Shown piece after piece: positions 54,486 through 63,881 of a stretch of DNA of 64,000 bases. This DNA is from Tabrizicola sp. (GTDB lineage: Bacteria > Pseudomonadota > Alphaproteobacteria > Rhodobacterales > Rhodobacteraceae), in NCBI RefSeq assembly GCF_030694085.1, contig NZ_JAUXZE010000035.1, positions 1 through 64,000 of the forward strand, given 5' to 3'. Numbering within the stretch: the stretch's first letter is position 1; every line of letters starts with the position of its first letter. Below the pieces are notes generated by a model. It did no database searches. It had not been told where the DNA came from and was given only the letters and a program-made list of their open reading frames with translations. The position numbers and the translations under genes are program-made.

Positions 54486-55877
54486 TCAGGCCTCGACCCA
54501 AAGCCCCTCGTCTTTGACGATCTTGTAGGCCTCGTCCAGCGACGTCTTCGCACGGCTGATCAGGATGTCGATCTCGTCCGTCGTGATCACCAGCGGAGGC
54601 GCGATGATCATCCGGTCTCCCACCGCCCGCATGATCAGATCGTTGGCAAAACACCGCTCCCGCGTCCGGTAGCCGACATTCGCGTCCTCGGGGAACTTCG
54701 CCCGCTTGGCCTTGTTCGGGGTCAGCGCAATGGACCCCATAAGGCCCACCAGCTTTGCCTCGCCCACCATCGGATGATCCGCCAGCGCGTCCCAGCGTTC
54801 CTTCAGATAGGGATGCGCCACGTCCCTGACATGCTCCACGATCCGCTCGTCCTGCATGATCCGCAGATTCTCCAGCGCCACTGCCGCCGCGACCGGATGG
54901 CCCGAGTAGGTGTAGCCGTGGAAGAACTCCCCCGCCCCGCCGACAACCTCGGCCACTTCGTCGCAGACGATACTGCCGCCGATCGGCTGGTAGCCCGAGG
55001 ACAACCCCTTCGCGATGGTCATGATATGCGGCTTGATCCCGAAGGTCTCGGACCCGAACCAGTTCCCCGTCCGCCCGAACCCCGTGATCACCTCGTCCGC
55101 GATCAGCAGAATCCCGTACTTGTCGCAGATCCGCTGGATCTCCGGCCAGTAGGTCTTCGGCGGAATGATCACCCCACCCGCACCCTGCACCGGCTCACCG
55201 ATGAACGCGGCCACATTGTCCGGCCCAAGCTGCAGGATCTTCTCCTCCAGCTGCCGCGCGCGCGCCAGGCCGAACTCGTCCTCCGACATGTCGCCGCCTT
55301 CGCCCCACCAGTAGGGTTGGTCGATATGCTCGATCCCGTCGATCTTGCCACCATGCGCATGGATCGGCTTCATCCCCCCAAGCGAGCCGCCGCCCATCGT
55401 CGAGCCATGATACCCGTTCCAGCGCGCGATGATGGTCTTGCGCCAGGGCATGCCCTTCACGTCCCAGTACCGCCGCACCAGACGGATGTTGGTGTCGTTC
55501 GCTTCCGACCCCGAGCCGGCAAAGAAGACGTGGTTCAGATCACCGGGGGCAAGCTTGGCAATCTCCGCCGCCAGCGCGATGGCCGGCACATGGGTCGTCT
55601 GGAAGAAGGTGTTGTAATAGGCCAACTCCTCCATCTGCCGCGCCGCAACCTGGGCAAGTTCCTTCCGCCCATAACCGATGTTCACGCACCAAAGCCCCGC
55701 CATGCCGTCGATGATCCGGTGACCCTCGCTGTCGGTCAGCCAGACGCCTTCCCCCCGCGTGATGACCCGAGCCCCCTTGGCCGCAAGCCCCGCCTTGTCG
55801 GTGAAGGGATGGAAATGGTGTGCCGCGTCCAGACGCTGCAACTCGGCCGTCGGCATGTGGTTGGTGATCATGTTCAT
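54486..55877 (-). CDS. Class III PLP aminotransferase, putrescine/polyamine:pyruvate type (SpuC-like)
   Basis: Fold-type I aminotransferase of 463 residues. The start HHFHPFTDKAGLAAKGARVIT and GMAGLWCVNIGYGRKEL are typical of omega-amino-acid:pyruvate aminotransferases of the SpuC/YgjG type. Other motifs are FAGSGSEANDTNIRL, LLIADEVITGFGRTGNWFG and the PLP-binding lysine in TIAKGLSSGYQPIGG. It would transfer an amino group from putrescine or another omega-amine to pyruvate. The substrate is inferred from family likeness only. GAGGT lies 8 nt upstream of the ATG. It is downstream of a GntR gene on the same strand, with hairpins between. Confidence 0.85.
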   Translation of the reverse strand: MNMITNHMPTAELQRLDAAHHFHPFTDKAGLAAKGARVITRGEGVWLTDSEGHRIIDGMAGLWCVNIGYGRKELAQVAARQMEELAYYNTFFQTTHVPAIALAAEIAKLAPGDLNHVFFAGSGSEANDTNIRLVRRYWDVKGMPWRKTIIARWNGYHGSTMGGGSLGGMKPIHAHGGKIDGIEHIDQPYWWGEGGDMSEDEFGLARARQLEEKILQLGPDNVAAFIGEPVQGAGGVIIPPKTYWPEIQRICDKYGILLIADEVITGFGRTGNWFGSETFGIKPHIMTIAKGLSSGYQPIGGSIVCDEVAEVVGGAGEFFHGYTYSGHPVAAAVALENLRIMQDERIVEHVRDVAHPYLKERWDALADHPMVGEAKLVGLMGSIALTPNKAKRAKFPEDANVGYRTRERCFANDLIMRAVGDRMIIAPPLVITTDEIDILISRAKTSLDEAYKIVKDEGLWVEA

Positions 55878-56031
55878 GGGGGTGACCTCGCGGAATCAGC
55901 AGGGCCGAATGCCCCGTCTTGACTGCAGGATATGATCAAACGCGCCGCTGTTCAAGAAATTTGATCAAATTCCCGAAACGCCGACGCCCCATTCATCTTT
56001 GCCCTAATATCCCCGCCGGAGGCTCATCCGA

Positions 56032-56060
56032 GCCGCTTTGCGTCCTTCACGCAAAGCGGC
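56032..56060. terminator. Perfect 12-bp stem-loop downstream of gntR
   Basis: GCCGCTTTGCGT-CCTTC-ACGCAAAGCGGC. It lies directly after the terminator-like hairpin at 56066-56089 in the direction of minus-strand transcription, in the 227-nt gap before the aminotransferase gene. No T-run follows on the minus strand, so it may act as an mRNA 3' protector or second-stage terminator. Confidence 0.55.
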
Positions 56061-56065
56061 GAGAC

Positions 56066-56089
56066 AAAAAGCCTCGCGCCGAAAGGCGC
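56066..56089 (-). terminator. Intrinsic terminator after gntR
   Basis: On the minus strand GCGCC-TTTC-GGCGC (56089-56076) is followed by GAGGCTTTTT, with the T-run at 56070-56066. It begins about 16 nt after the gntR stop codon and probably ends the hemicellulose-operon transcript. Confidence 0.65.
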
Positions 56090-56104
56090 TCGATTTGGAA
56101 ACCG

Positions 56105-56761
56105 TCAGTGACCCTCGGCAAGCGCCTGCCGGACATGATCGATGCCCTGCTGGATGTCCTGCTCGATGGCGCGGGCCAGGCCCTTCGCATCCCCCGCCCG
56201 CATCGCCGCCAGCGCCTCGCGGTGCAGGTCGGGTGCCGCCTCGCGGCCATAGCGGTCGATCACCGCGCGCAAGCTTGGCCCGGCCCGCAGCCACAACGAC
56301 CGCGCAAGGTCCAAGAGCACCGGGGCCTCCGCCGCCTCGTAAAGCGCAAAGTGGAAGGCGTGGTTGGCCGCAAGGTAATCCGGCAGCTTCCCCGCCTCGA
56401 TCGCCCGGTTCACCGCGCCGTCGATCGCCTCCAGCCGGTCGATCTGCCCCGCCGTCAGCCTCAGTGCCGCAAGTTCCGCCAGCTTCGGTTCGATTGCCAG
56501 CCGGGCAAACGCCACCTGCTCCAGCATCTCGGACGACAGTTCCGGCACCGCCACGCGCCGGTTGCCCTGCGGCAGAAGCGCCCCCTCGGCCGTCAGCCGC
56601 CGGATCGCCTCGCGGACCGGGGTCATTCCGGCGTCCAGTTCCGTGATCAGGCCCTGGATCGTGACCGGGGCACCCGGTGCCAGATGCCCATACAGGATCA
56701 TGTCGCGCAGCCGCGCGTAGGTGACCTCGTGGCTGGGGATCTTGCGGGTGTCGGCGTCCAT
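56105..56761 (-). CDS. GntR-family regulator (FCD effector domain)
   Basis: Regulator of 218 residues. The N-terminal winged helix (EVTYARLRDMILYGHLAPGAPVTIQGLITELDAGMTPVREAIRRLTAEG) is of the FadR-like kind. An all-helical FCD domain follows (about 80-210) with likely metal ligands in ANHAFHFALYEAA and the later DLHREALAAM helix. FCD regulators bind sugar acids or other carboxylates. It is encoded 81 nt after GH43 on the same strand and is the obvious local candidate to regulate the glycoside operon. The ATG at 56761 is preceded by AAGGGAG. Confidence 0.88.
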   Translation of the reverse strand: MDADTRKIPSHEVTYARLRDMILYGHLAPGAPVTIQGLITELDAGMTPVREAIRRLTAEGALLPQGNRRVAVPELSSEMLEQVAFARLAIEPKLAELAALRLTAGQIDRLEAIDGAVNRAIEAGKLPDYLAANHAFHFALYEAAEAPVLLDLARSLWLRAGPSLRAVIDRYGREAAPDLHREALAAMRAGDAKGLARAIEQDIQQGIDHVRQALAEGH

Positions 56762-56842
56762 CGGGGCTCCCTTCGGCTCACGCCCTTTATGACCGCATAC
56801 GCCCGGCAATCAAGAGTTGATCAAATCCATCTGATCAAATCC

Positions 56843-58417
56843 TCAATCCGCTTTGGGCGCATAGCGGAACCGCGTCACATCCGCCGTCCAGCCCTGCCCC
56901 GTCAGGTCATGCGCCACGACGCCCACGAAGGCCCCGGTAAAGCTTGCATGCTCGCCCCGCCCGCCTTCGTCCGAGACGATGGAGGCATCAAGCTCCGGCC
57001 CGACCGCCACGCCATTGACGCTGAACCGCTGCACCGCCCGATCCACGGTCACGCCAAGCGTCACCTTGCCCTCTGCCACCGGGAACCGCCCGTGGAAGGT
57101 CAGCGCCTCACCCGGCCAGTCGCCCAGACACGACACCAGCGTCACCACCCGCTCGCCACCTTCCCGCGTCACCAGCGCCGCATGGAACTTGTGCCGGTTG
57201 TAATAGGTGATCAGCCCAGCCGCCCGCTGCCAGTTCGGCGGGTCGGCCACGACTTCACACTCCGCCTGATAGGACGGCTCATCCTGACGCCGCGCCACCA
57301 GCGATTGCTCAAACCACGACCCCAGGCTCTCCCGCCCGATCAGTCGCAAGGCGCTCCCCGTCATCGTGAAGATGCGCTCCGGCTCTGGTGTCCGCAGCCA
57401 CTGGAAGTCCATCGGCAGCGACGGTCCCCGGAAATCATACTCCACCGCACCCGGCACCACTCGATCCACCGGCAGATCGACCGTCGTGGGCGGCAGCATC
57501 CCTCCGTCCTTCAGCCAAAGCCACCCGTCGCGCCAGACCACCTCGGCCAGCCCCGTCTCGCGCCCCGTGGCACAGAACAGCCCGCGCGGCCCCTGCTGCG
57601 GCCGCCCGCAGAGGAACGAGTGCCAGAACCGCCCGTCATGCCCCTCGACATACTGCCCATGCCCCATCCGCTGAATCGGGTTCTGCGGATCGAACCGCGC
57701 CGTGATGACGTGCTTCTGGGGGTGAGTCTCATACGGCCCCCGGATGTCCCGCGACCGCGCAAGGGTGACGGCATGGTCATAGCCCGTGCCGCCCTCGGCT
57801 GTCGTCAGGTAGTAATACCCGTCATGCCAGAACAGATGCGGTGCCTCGGTCAGCCCCAGATCAGTCCCGACATAGATCGTCGTCACCTCGCCCAGCAGCC
57901 CCTCCTCCGGGTGCCATTCCTGCAACTCGATCCCGTCGAACAGGTCATTGGCCGGGTTCAACCCGGTCCCCTTGCCGCGATGGTTCCAGCGCATGTTGAC
58001 GAACCACTTGCGCCCGTCCCGGTCATGGAACAGCGACGGGTCGAAGCCCGAGGACGTCACATATTTCGGGTTCGACCAGTCCCCGTCGATGGTCGCGCAG
58101 GTGACAATATAGTTGTGCGCGTCCTTGAAGGCCCCATCCAGCCGCTTGACGTCGGTGTAGACCAGCCAGAACCGCCCGTCCGCGTGGCTCAGACAGGGCG
58201 CCCAGATCCCGCAGCTGTCCGGGTTCCCGCGCATGTCCAGCTGGCTTGCCCGCCGCAAGGGACGGCTGACCAGCCGCCAGTTCACCAGATCGCGGCTGTG
58301 GTGGATCTGCACACCGGGATACCATTCAAAGGTCGAGGTCGCGATATAGTAATCCTCGCCCACCCGGCAAAAGCTGGGGTCAGCGTTAAAGCCACGGATC
58401 ACGGGATTTTCCAGCAT
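56843..58417 (-). CDS. Glycoside hydrolase family 43 (beta-xylosidase / alpha-arabinofuranosidase)
   Basis: GH43 enzyme of about 524 residues without a signal peptide, so cytoplasmic. The five-bladed propeller shows the catalytic base D13 (RGFNADPSFC), the transition-state helper D126 (GFDPSLFHD) and the acid E191 (LGLTEAPHLFW). A C-terminal beta-sandwich (about 320-520, DUF1349-like) is typical of XynB-type GH43_11/12. It would split imported xylo- or arabinoxylo-oligosaccharides. AGGAGG is 6 nt upstream of the ATG at 58417. It is part of the operon with GH2, an isomerase-like protein, an oxidoreductase and an ABC transporter. Confidence 0.9.
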   Translation of the reverse strand: MLENPVIRGFNADPSFCRVGEDYYIATSTFEWYPGVQIHHSRDLVNWRLVSRPLRRASQLDMRGNPDSCGIWAPCLSHADGRFWLVYTDVKRLDGAFKDAHNYIVTCATIDGDWSNPKYVTSSGFDPSLFHDRDGRKWFVNMRWNHRGKGTGLNPANDLFDGIELQEWHPEEGLLGEVTTIYVGTDLGLTEAPHLFWHDGYYYLTTAEGGTGYDHAVTLARSRDIRGPYETHPQKHVITARFDPQNPIQRMGHGQYVEGHDGRFWHSFLCGRPQQGPRGLFCATGRETGLAEVVWRDGWLWLKDGGMLPPTTVDLPVDRVVPGAVEYDFRGPSLPMDFQWLRTPEPERIFTMTGSALRLIGRESLGSWFEQSLVARRQDEPSYQAECEVVADPPNWQRAAGLITYYNRHKFHAALVTREGGERVVTLVSCLGDWPGEALTFHGRFPVAEGKVTLGVTVDRAVQRFSVNGVAVGPELDASIVSDEGGRGEHASFTGAFVGVVAHDLTGQGWTADVTRFRYAPKAD

Positions 58418-58515
58418 CATCAACCTCCTGTCATTGATGCGGGCGGAAGGATCCCTCAATCCCTCCGCCCGCCCGCGGCCAACCTGACAGGGAGGTGCCA
58501 GGTCTCGGCCAACCC

Positions 58516-59646
58516 TTAACGCAACAGCGCCCGCGCCTCATCCGGCGACAACGCCGCTGGCCGGGTGCAAGTGGTGGTCAGCGTGACAAAGCCCCCCGTC
58601 TCGCCCGAGGTCAGGCAGGCGGTCATCACGTCCACCCCATGCAGCGTCCGCTCCAGCGAACACCGCGCATCGCGCCCGCCCTGCAGCGCCGCGACCATGT
58701 CGGCCAGCCCCGCCGTGCGGTAGTTCGCCAGATCGCGGCCATTGTGGTGCTGGTTGATGACGCCGAACGGGTGATCCCAGGGCTCAACCGTGGTCAGCGT
58801 GCCCGCCTTGTCCGCCACTTCGACCGTGCCGCCAAAGAAGTTCGGGTCCGGCATATACATCGTGCCTTCGGTCCCGTAGAACTCGAAGTGGTTGCGCTTG
58901 TGGTGCCAGACGTCCCAAGACGTCGTCAGGTTCACCACCGCGCCGGAATGGAACTCCAAGAGCGCATGGATGTTCGTCGGCGTCTTGACCGGGATCTCCT
59001 GCCCCGCCCGCGCGCCCGATCCGATGGTCCGCGTCGGCGTCTGGGACGAAGTGATCGCGCCCACGCGGCGCACCGGGCCCAGGAAGTTGATCAGGTTCGC
59101 CACATAATACGGCCCCAGGTCCAGCATCGGCCCCGCGCCCGGCAGGAAGAAGAACTCCGGGCTCGGGTGCCAGCCTTCCGGCCCGTGGTTCTGCACGCAG
59201 GCCACCGCCGAGGTGATCGTGCCGATCCGCCCCTCATCAAGGATCGCCCGCGCCTGCTGGTGCGCGCCGCCCAGGAACGTGTCGGGGGCACAGCCGACCG
59301 CCAAGCCCTTCGACGCCGCCAGATCGCGCAGCGTCTTGCCCTCGTCCAGCGTCAGGACCAGCGGCTTTTCGGAATAGGCGTGCTTGCCCGCCTCCAGGAT
59401 GCGCTTCGTCACCGCATAATGCGCGTCGGGGATGGTCAGGTTGATGACCACATCCACGTCCTTGTTCGCCAGCAGGTCATCGACCGACTGCGCCTTGACG
59501 TTGAACTCCGCCGCCCGCGCTGTCGCTGCCTCCATGTTCAGGTCGGCGACGGCCCGCACCTCAAGTCCTTTGAACAGGGGCGCCAGCCGCAGATAGCTGG
59601 TCGAGATGTTGCCCGCTCCGATGATACCGATACCAAGATTTGCCAT
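58516..59646 (-). CDS. Gfo/Idh/MocA-family NAD(P)-dependent oxidoreductase
   Basis: Oxidoreductase of 376 residues. The Rossmann motif is GIGIIGAGNISTSY, and the family EKP motif is YSEKPLVLTLDEGK. The C-terminal alpha/beta substrate domain contains GPMLDLGPYYVANLINFLGPV. Such proteins act on sugars, inositols or glycosides through oxidation at C3 or C1. Its pairing with the TIM-barrel protein 12 nt upstream suggests sequential action on one sugar. Confidence 0.88.
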   Translation of the reverse strand: MANLGIGIIGAGNISTSYLRLAPLFKGLEVRAVADLNMEAATARAAEFNVKAQSVDDLLANKDVDVVINLTIPDAHYAVTKRILEAGKHAYSEKPLVLTLDEGKTLRDLAASKGLAVGCAPDTFLGGAHQQARAILDEGRIGTITSAVACVQNHGPEGWHPSPEFFFLPGAGPMLDLGPYYVANLINFLGPVRRVGAITSSQTPTRTIGSGARAGQEIPVKTPTNIHALLEFHSGAVVNLTTSWDVWHHKRNHFEFYGTEGTMYMPDPNFFGGTVEVADKAGTLTTVEPWDHPFGVINQHHNGRDLANYRTAGLADMVAALQGGRDARCSLERTLHGVDVMTACLTSGETGGFVTLTTTCTRPAALSPDEARALLR

Positions 59647-59658
59647 TTTCTCTATTCC

Positions 59659-60408
59659 TCAGAAAGCTTTGGCCGAAGCGATCGAACGCGTTGCGAACCG
59701 CGCGTCATCCTTCGGGTTGTCGTGTTCCATGACGAAGTGCTTGACCCCGACCTTGCGCAGCGCGGCCATGATGGTCGGCCAGTCGACCGTCCCCTGGCCG
59801 ACGTCGGCCCAGCCGTCCTCATCGGTGTTCTCGCCTGCCGGCGCGATGTCCTTGACGTGGGCTGCAGTGATCCGGTCCTTGTATTTCTCGATCCAGGCCA
59901 GCGGGTCCGCACCACCACGGATCACCCAGGCCACGTCCATCTCCCATTCCAGCCCCGGCCCACCCTCGAAGATGCGGTCCTGCGGCAGGCTGCCATCGGA
60001 CAGCGCCTTGAACTCGAAGTCGTGGTTGTGCCAGCCGAACCCGTAGCCCGCCGCCTTGTAGGGCGCGCCGGCCTTCTGCAGCCGCTCGCCGAACGCCTTC
60101 CAGCCAGCCGCATCCGTTGGCCGGTCATCGGGCATGACATAGGGGCAATACAGCCGCTCCATCTTCAGCGCCTTGGCGATGCCAAGGACCTTGTCGACCT
60201 CGGTCTCCAGCTGCCCCAGCCCGAAGTGTCCCGTCGGCATCGTCAGCCCGGTCGCCGCCAGCCCGGCCTGCGTCGCCGCCACCGCCGCATCGTCGGCATA
60301 AAGCGCGCCGTAGCCTTCCACGCCGGTGTAGCCCGCTTTCGAGACCAGCTCGAAGGTCCGCGACATGGGCGGGAAGTTGCGCGAGGAATAGAGTTGATAG
60401 CTGAACAT
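59659..60408 (-). CDS. Sugar phosphate isomerase/epimerase (xylose-isomerase-like TIM barrel)
   Basis: TIM-barrel protein of 249 residues of the AP_endonuc_2/IolE-like group. Metal-ligand segments are YGFGWHNHDFEF, the glutamate/aspartate in EWEMDVAWVIRGG, ITAAHVKDI and FVMEHDNPKDD at the end. It probably isomerises, epimerises or lyses a sugar or keto-sugar together with the adjacent Gfo/Idh enzyme; this pair is also associated with 3-keto-glycoside chemistry. It lacks a Tat signal, unlike many exported homologues. Confidence 0.85.
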   Translation of the reverse strand: MFSYQLYSSRNFPPMSRTFELVSKAGYTGVEGYGALYADDAAVAATQAGLAATGLTMPTGHFGLGQLETEVDKVLGIAKALKMERLYCPYVMPDDRPTDAAGWKAFGERLQKAGAPYKAAGYGFGWHNHDFEFKALSDGSLPQDRIFEGGPGLEWEMDVAWVIRGGADPLAWIEKYKDRITAAHVKDIAPAGENTDEDGWADVGQGTVDWPTIMAALRKVGVKHFVMEHDNPKDDARFATRSIASAKAF

Positions 60409-60422
60409 GGGTCTACCTTTCG

Positions 60423-62795
60423 TCAGCCGCCGTAGGTGGCGGAATGGAGATCTCTTAGGGTGAAGCTGGGCACCACCGAGGGATCCTCGGGGGTGAAGGT
60501 TATCGTGGCCGCATACCCCGGGAACAGGGTGACGGCGTTGGTCGAGAAGCGACCGGGGACTTCAGATTCCACTGCAACAAATGGGGCGAGTGCGTTGACC
60601 TGCAACGTCAATTTCCAGACGTCACCGTCACGCTTGATGTCCGCCGTCAGACCCGAAGGCAGAAGGTCGTAAGCCTTCCACGGCCTCGGCGCATGGACGT
60701 CCCCGCCCTGCGCCTCGCCGCTCCAGACAAAGGCCAGCACCTCCTCCGCCCTTAAGGCATCGGGCGCAAGCTGAACCACCTGCATCGCGGCATCGGGTGA
60801 GACCGTGACCGTCGCCTCCGCCAGCTTGCGCGTGGTCCCATCCATCGCCGCCGCGTTCGCCGTGACCGTGATTGTCACAGCCTCGGCCCGGTCATTCACC
60901 GCCCGCAACTCGATGCCCCCGTCCTTCGGCACCGCCGCCACCATCACCGGCGCATAGAACCGCGCGGCCATGTGATGCAGCAGCTTCCAGTTCCCGCCGT
61001 GATCCAGGCTCGCCCAGGAACAGACTGGCCAGGTGTCGTTCAGCTGCCAGTAGAGCGTCCCCTGGCAATGCGGCTTCAGGCTGCGCCAATGCGTCACCGC
61101 CGTCTTGATCGCCAGCCCCTGCTGGACTTGGCTGACATAGACGAAGTTCGGGAAATCCACCGGGAAGCGGAAATACCGGAACATCGTCTCGGCAATCCGC
61201 GCGTTGCCGCCGGGGTTCTTCTGGTGGCTCTCCATCACCGGGGCGGCGATGTTCCAGTCCTCCGGGTCGGCAAACCGCGCGATGGCGGACAGCGACGGAT
61301 AGGACTGGAACCCGAATTCCGAACAGAACCGGGGGCTTACGTCGCGATAATGATCGAAATCCTTCCCCTCGTGCCACACAGACCAGAAGTGCATGTCACC
61401 TGATGAATCATCATGCCACGCATCCCCGAACGCCATCGGCCCGGGGCTGGGCGAAGACGGCCACCAGTTCGCCCCCGGCAGGTCGCCAAGCAAAGCCGCC
61501 TCCACCGTCCGGTTCAGCCGGTCATAGTTCACCAGATAGCGGTCCCGGTCCCTGCGGCTTTCCGGGAACCAGGTCAGCGCCCCGATCAGCTCATTGTCGC
61601 CGCACCAAAGCGCGATGCAGGCGTGGTGGTTGATCCGCCCGACCACATCGCGCACTTCGGCGTCCACCTCGGCCAGAAACTCCGGCGTCGAGGGATAGAG
61701 GTGGCAGGCGAACATGAAGTCCTGCCAGACCATCAGCCCCATTTCATCGCACAGGTCGTAGAACCAGTCCGGCTCATATCGCCCGCCGCCCCAGATGCGC
61801 AGCATGTTCATGTTGGCATCGAGCGCCGACTGCAAAAGCTGCCGCACGCCCTCGACCGTGATCCGTCCGAACAAGGCATCCGCCGGAATCCAGTTCGCCC
61901 CCTTGGCGAAAACTGCCCGCCCGTTGACCCGCACGCCGAAGGACCGCCCCGCCGCATCTGGCTCGCTGACCAGCTTCATGTCCCGCAAGCCGATCCGCTT
62001 GACGACATGCGCCCCGCTGCCCGTCAGCACCAAGTCATGCAGCACCTGCGCGCCCTGACCCGCAGGCCACCACAGCACCGGGTCCTGAATGATCAAGGCC
62101 AGTTCAGCCACGCCACCCACCACTGGAGAGGTTTGCGATACACCACAAAGGCTTGCCGCCACATCCTCAGACGTCGCATGAACCCGCAACCGCACCTCGA
62201 CCTGACCGGGCGAGTGCACTTGCTCCACCAGTACATCCGCGATCCGCGCTCCCACGGGTTCCAGGCGGACACAACCGGACACCCCAAAAATCCCCAGCGC
62301 GATGTTCCAGTCCCAGCCGAAATCGCACTGCTGTTTTCGCAGCATGTTGTTGAAGGCAATCGCCCCGTTCACCTGCTGATAGGGGATCGGAAACGGCATC
62401 CGTGCCGCCCGCGCCAGCGCCTCGCGGACGGGCGAGCGGAAGAGGATCTCAATCGCGTTCTCGCCAGTCCTCAGGGCCGCCGATACATCCACCCGCCACC
62501 GCCGATGCACGTTCGCCGCCGACAGGACCGGCACCCCGTTCAGCCGCACCTCGGCCACGGTGTCCAGCCCTTCGACCACCAGCTCCGCCGCCAATCCGTC
62601 GTGCACGAAACTGCGCCGCGCCACCCAGTCGCGTTCAGACACCCAGCGGCAGTCATATTCGTTCCGGCCCCAATACGGCTCCGGGATCACCCCCGCCTTC
62701 GCCAGCGCCGAGACGCCATCGCCCGGCAGGTCGAACGGCACGACATGGGCGCCGCTTTCATCCGAAAGCGTCCAGCACCCCGCCAGATCGAGCAT
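60423..62795 (-). CDS. Glycoside hydrolase family 2, beta-mannosidase-like
   Basis: Retaining glycosidase of 790 residues without a signal peptide. Two N-terminal beta-sandwich domains (about 1-280) precede the TIM barrel. The acid/base is E402 in LWCGDNELIG and the nucleophile is E493 in FCSEFGFQSY. The FGWDWNIALG segment of the first domain is characteristic of beta-mannosidases rather than beta-galactosidases. It would remove mannose from short manno-oligosaccharides after uptake. It lies 3 nt downstream of the ABC ATPase gene. Confidence 0.9.
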   Translation of the reverse strand: MLDLAGCWTLSDESGAHVVPFDLPGDGVSALAKAGVIPEPYWGRNEYDCRWVSERDWVARRSFVHDGLAAELVVEGLDTVAEVRLNGVPVLSAANVHRRWRVDVSAALRTGENAIEILFRSPVREALARAARMPFPIPYQQVNGAIAFNNMLRKQQCDFGWDWNIALGIFGVSGCVRLEPVGARIADVLVEQVHSPGQVEVRLRVHATSEDVAASLCGVSQTSPVVGGVAELALIIQDPVLWWPAGQGAQVLHDLVLTGSGAHVVKRIGLRDMKLVSEPDAAGRSFGVRVNGRAVFAKGANWIPADALFGRITVEGVRQLLQSALDANMNMLRIWGGGRYEPDWFYDLCDEMGLMVWQDFMFACHLYPSTPEFLAEVDAEVRDVVGRINHHACIALWCGDNELIGALTWFPESRRDRDRYLVNYDRLNRTVEAALLGDLPGANWWPSSPSPGPMAFGDAWHDDSSGDMHFWSVWHEGKDFDHYRDVSPRFCSEFGFQSYPSLSAIARFADPEDWNIAAPVMESHQKNPGGNARIAETMFRYFRFPVDFPNFVYVSQVQQGLAIKTAVTHWRSLKPHCQGTLYWQLNDTWPVCSWASLDHGGNWKLLHHMAARFYAPVMVAAVPKDGGIELRAVNDRAEAVTITVTANAAAMDGTTRKLAEATVTVSPDAAMQVVQLAPDALRAEEVLAFVWSGEAQGGDVHAPRPWKAYDLLPSGLTADIKRDGDVWKLTLQVNALAPFVAVESEVPGRFSTNAVTLFPGYAATITFTPEDPSVVPSFTLRDLHSATYGG

Positions 62796-62798
62796 TGC

Positions 62799-63878
62799 TT
62801 AGATCCTTTGTTCCGTCTTCGCGTCAAAGAGCGAGGCCTTGGCGATATCCAGCCCAAGGTGGACCTTCGTCCCCGCGGGCAACCGGCCTTCGACCGGCAC
62901 CCGCACGCTCATGTTCGCGCCTTCCGCCTTCAGCCACAAAAGACTGTCGGCCCCCAGATGCTCGTCGATTTCCACTTCGGCGGGGATGGACGGCCCCGCA
63001 ATCGGGCTGGTCGACACCGCGATATGCTCCGGCCGGACGCCCAGGATCGCATCGTCGCGCTCCAGCACCGCCCCGCCCTGATATCCGGCAAGGTCAATCT
63101 TCATCGACCCGAACTGGAAGGCACGGCCCCCGTCCACCGTCCGCCCTTTCAGAAAGTTCATCGACGGGCTGCCCAGGAACCCGGCCACAAACAGGTTCGA
63201 CGGGCGGTTGTAGATCTCCAACGGGGCCGCAAGCTGCTGGATCACCCCGCCCTTCATCACCGCGATCCGGTCGGCAAGCGTCAGCGCCTCGATCTGGTCG
63301 TGGGTCACATAGACCATCGTGTTGCCCAGCGCGTTGTGCAGACGCTTGATCTCGACCCGCAACTCGCTGCGCAACTTGGCGTCCAGGTTCGACAAGGGTT
63401 CGTCGAACAGGAACACGTCCACATCCCGCACCAGCGCGCGACCGATGGCGACGCGCTGCCGCTGCCCGCCCGACAGGGCCGCGGGTTTGCGGTCCAGAAG
63501 CGGCTGGATCTGCAGGATTTCTGCCGCCCGGGCGATACGCTTGTCGATCTCGGCCTGCGGGACCTTGGCGTTCTTCAAGCCGAAGGACAGGTTCCCCCGC
63601 ACCGTCATCTGCGGGTACAAAGCATAGCTCTGGAACACCATCCCGATGCCCCGCTCCGACGGTTCGGACCAGGTGACGTTCTTCCCCTTGATCCAGATCT
63701 GCCCGTCGGTGATGTCCAGCAGCCCCGCAAGGCAGTTCAGCAGCGTCGACTTCCCGCAGCCCGACGGGCCCAGAAGCACGACGAACTCCCCCTCCGCCAC
63801 ATCGATATTCATGTTCTTCAAGACGGACACCGAGCCGAAGTTCAGCGTCAGGTCCTTGACTTCAATCGAGTTAACCAT
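62799..63878 (-). CDS. Sugar ABC transporter ATP-binding protein (MalK/UgpC family)
   Basis: ATPase of 359 residues with Walker A GPSGCGKST, Q-loop VFQSYALYPQMTV, signature LSGGQRQRVAIGRA, Walker B VFLFDEPLSNLD and the H-loop YVTHDQIEAL. A MalK-type C-terminal regulatory domain follows (about 240-355). It powers import for the glycoside operon; the permease gene ends 3 nt upstream. Together with GH2 and GH43 the transporter probably carries beta-linked hemicellulose oligosaccharides. Confidence 0.92.
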   Translation of the reverse strand: MVNSIEVKDLTLNFGSVSVLKNMNIDVAEGEFVVLLGPSGCGKSTLLNCLAGLLDITDGQIWIKGKNVTWSEPSERGIGMVFQSYALYPQMTVRGNLSFGLKNAKVPQAEIDKRIARAAEILQIQPLLDRKPAALSGGQRQRVAIGRALVRDVDVFLFDEPLSNLDAKLRSELRVEIKRLHNALGNTMVYVTHDQIEALTLADRIAVMKGGVIQQLAAPLEIYNRPSNLFVAGFLGSPSMNFLKGRTVDGGRAFQFGSMKIDLAGYQGGAVLERDDAILGVRPEHIAVSTSPIAGPSIPAEVEIDEHLGADSLLWLKAEGANMSVRVPVEGRLPAGTKVHLGLDIAKASLFDAKTEQRI

Positions 63879-63881
63879 GTG

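Noticed and set aside
55919..58519. Plus-strand open frame of 866 codons
   Set aside because: It is antisense to gntR and GH43, both of which show clear domains and catalytic residues on the minus strand.
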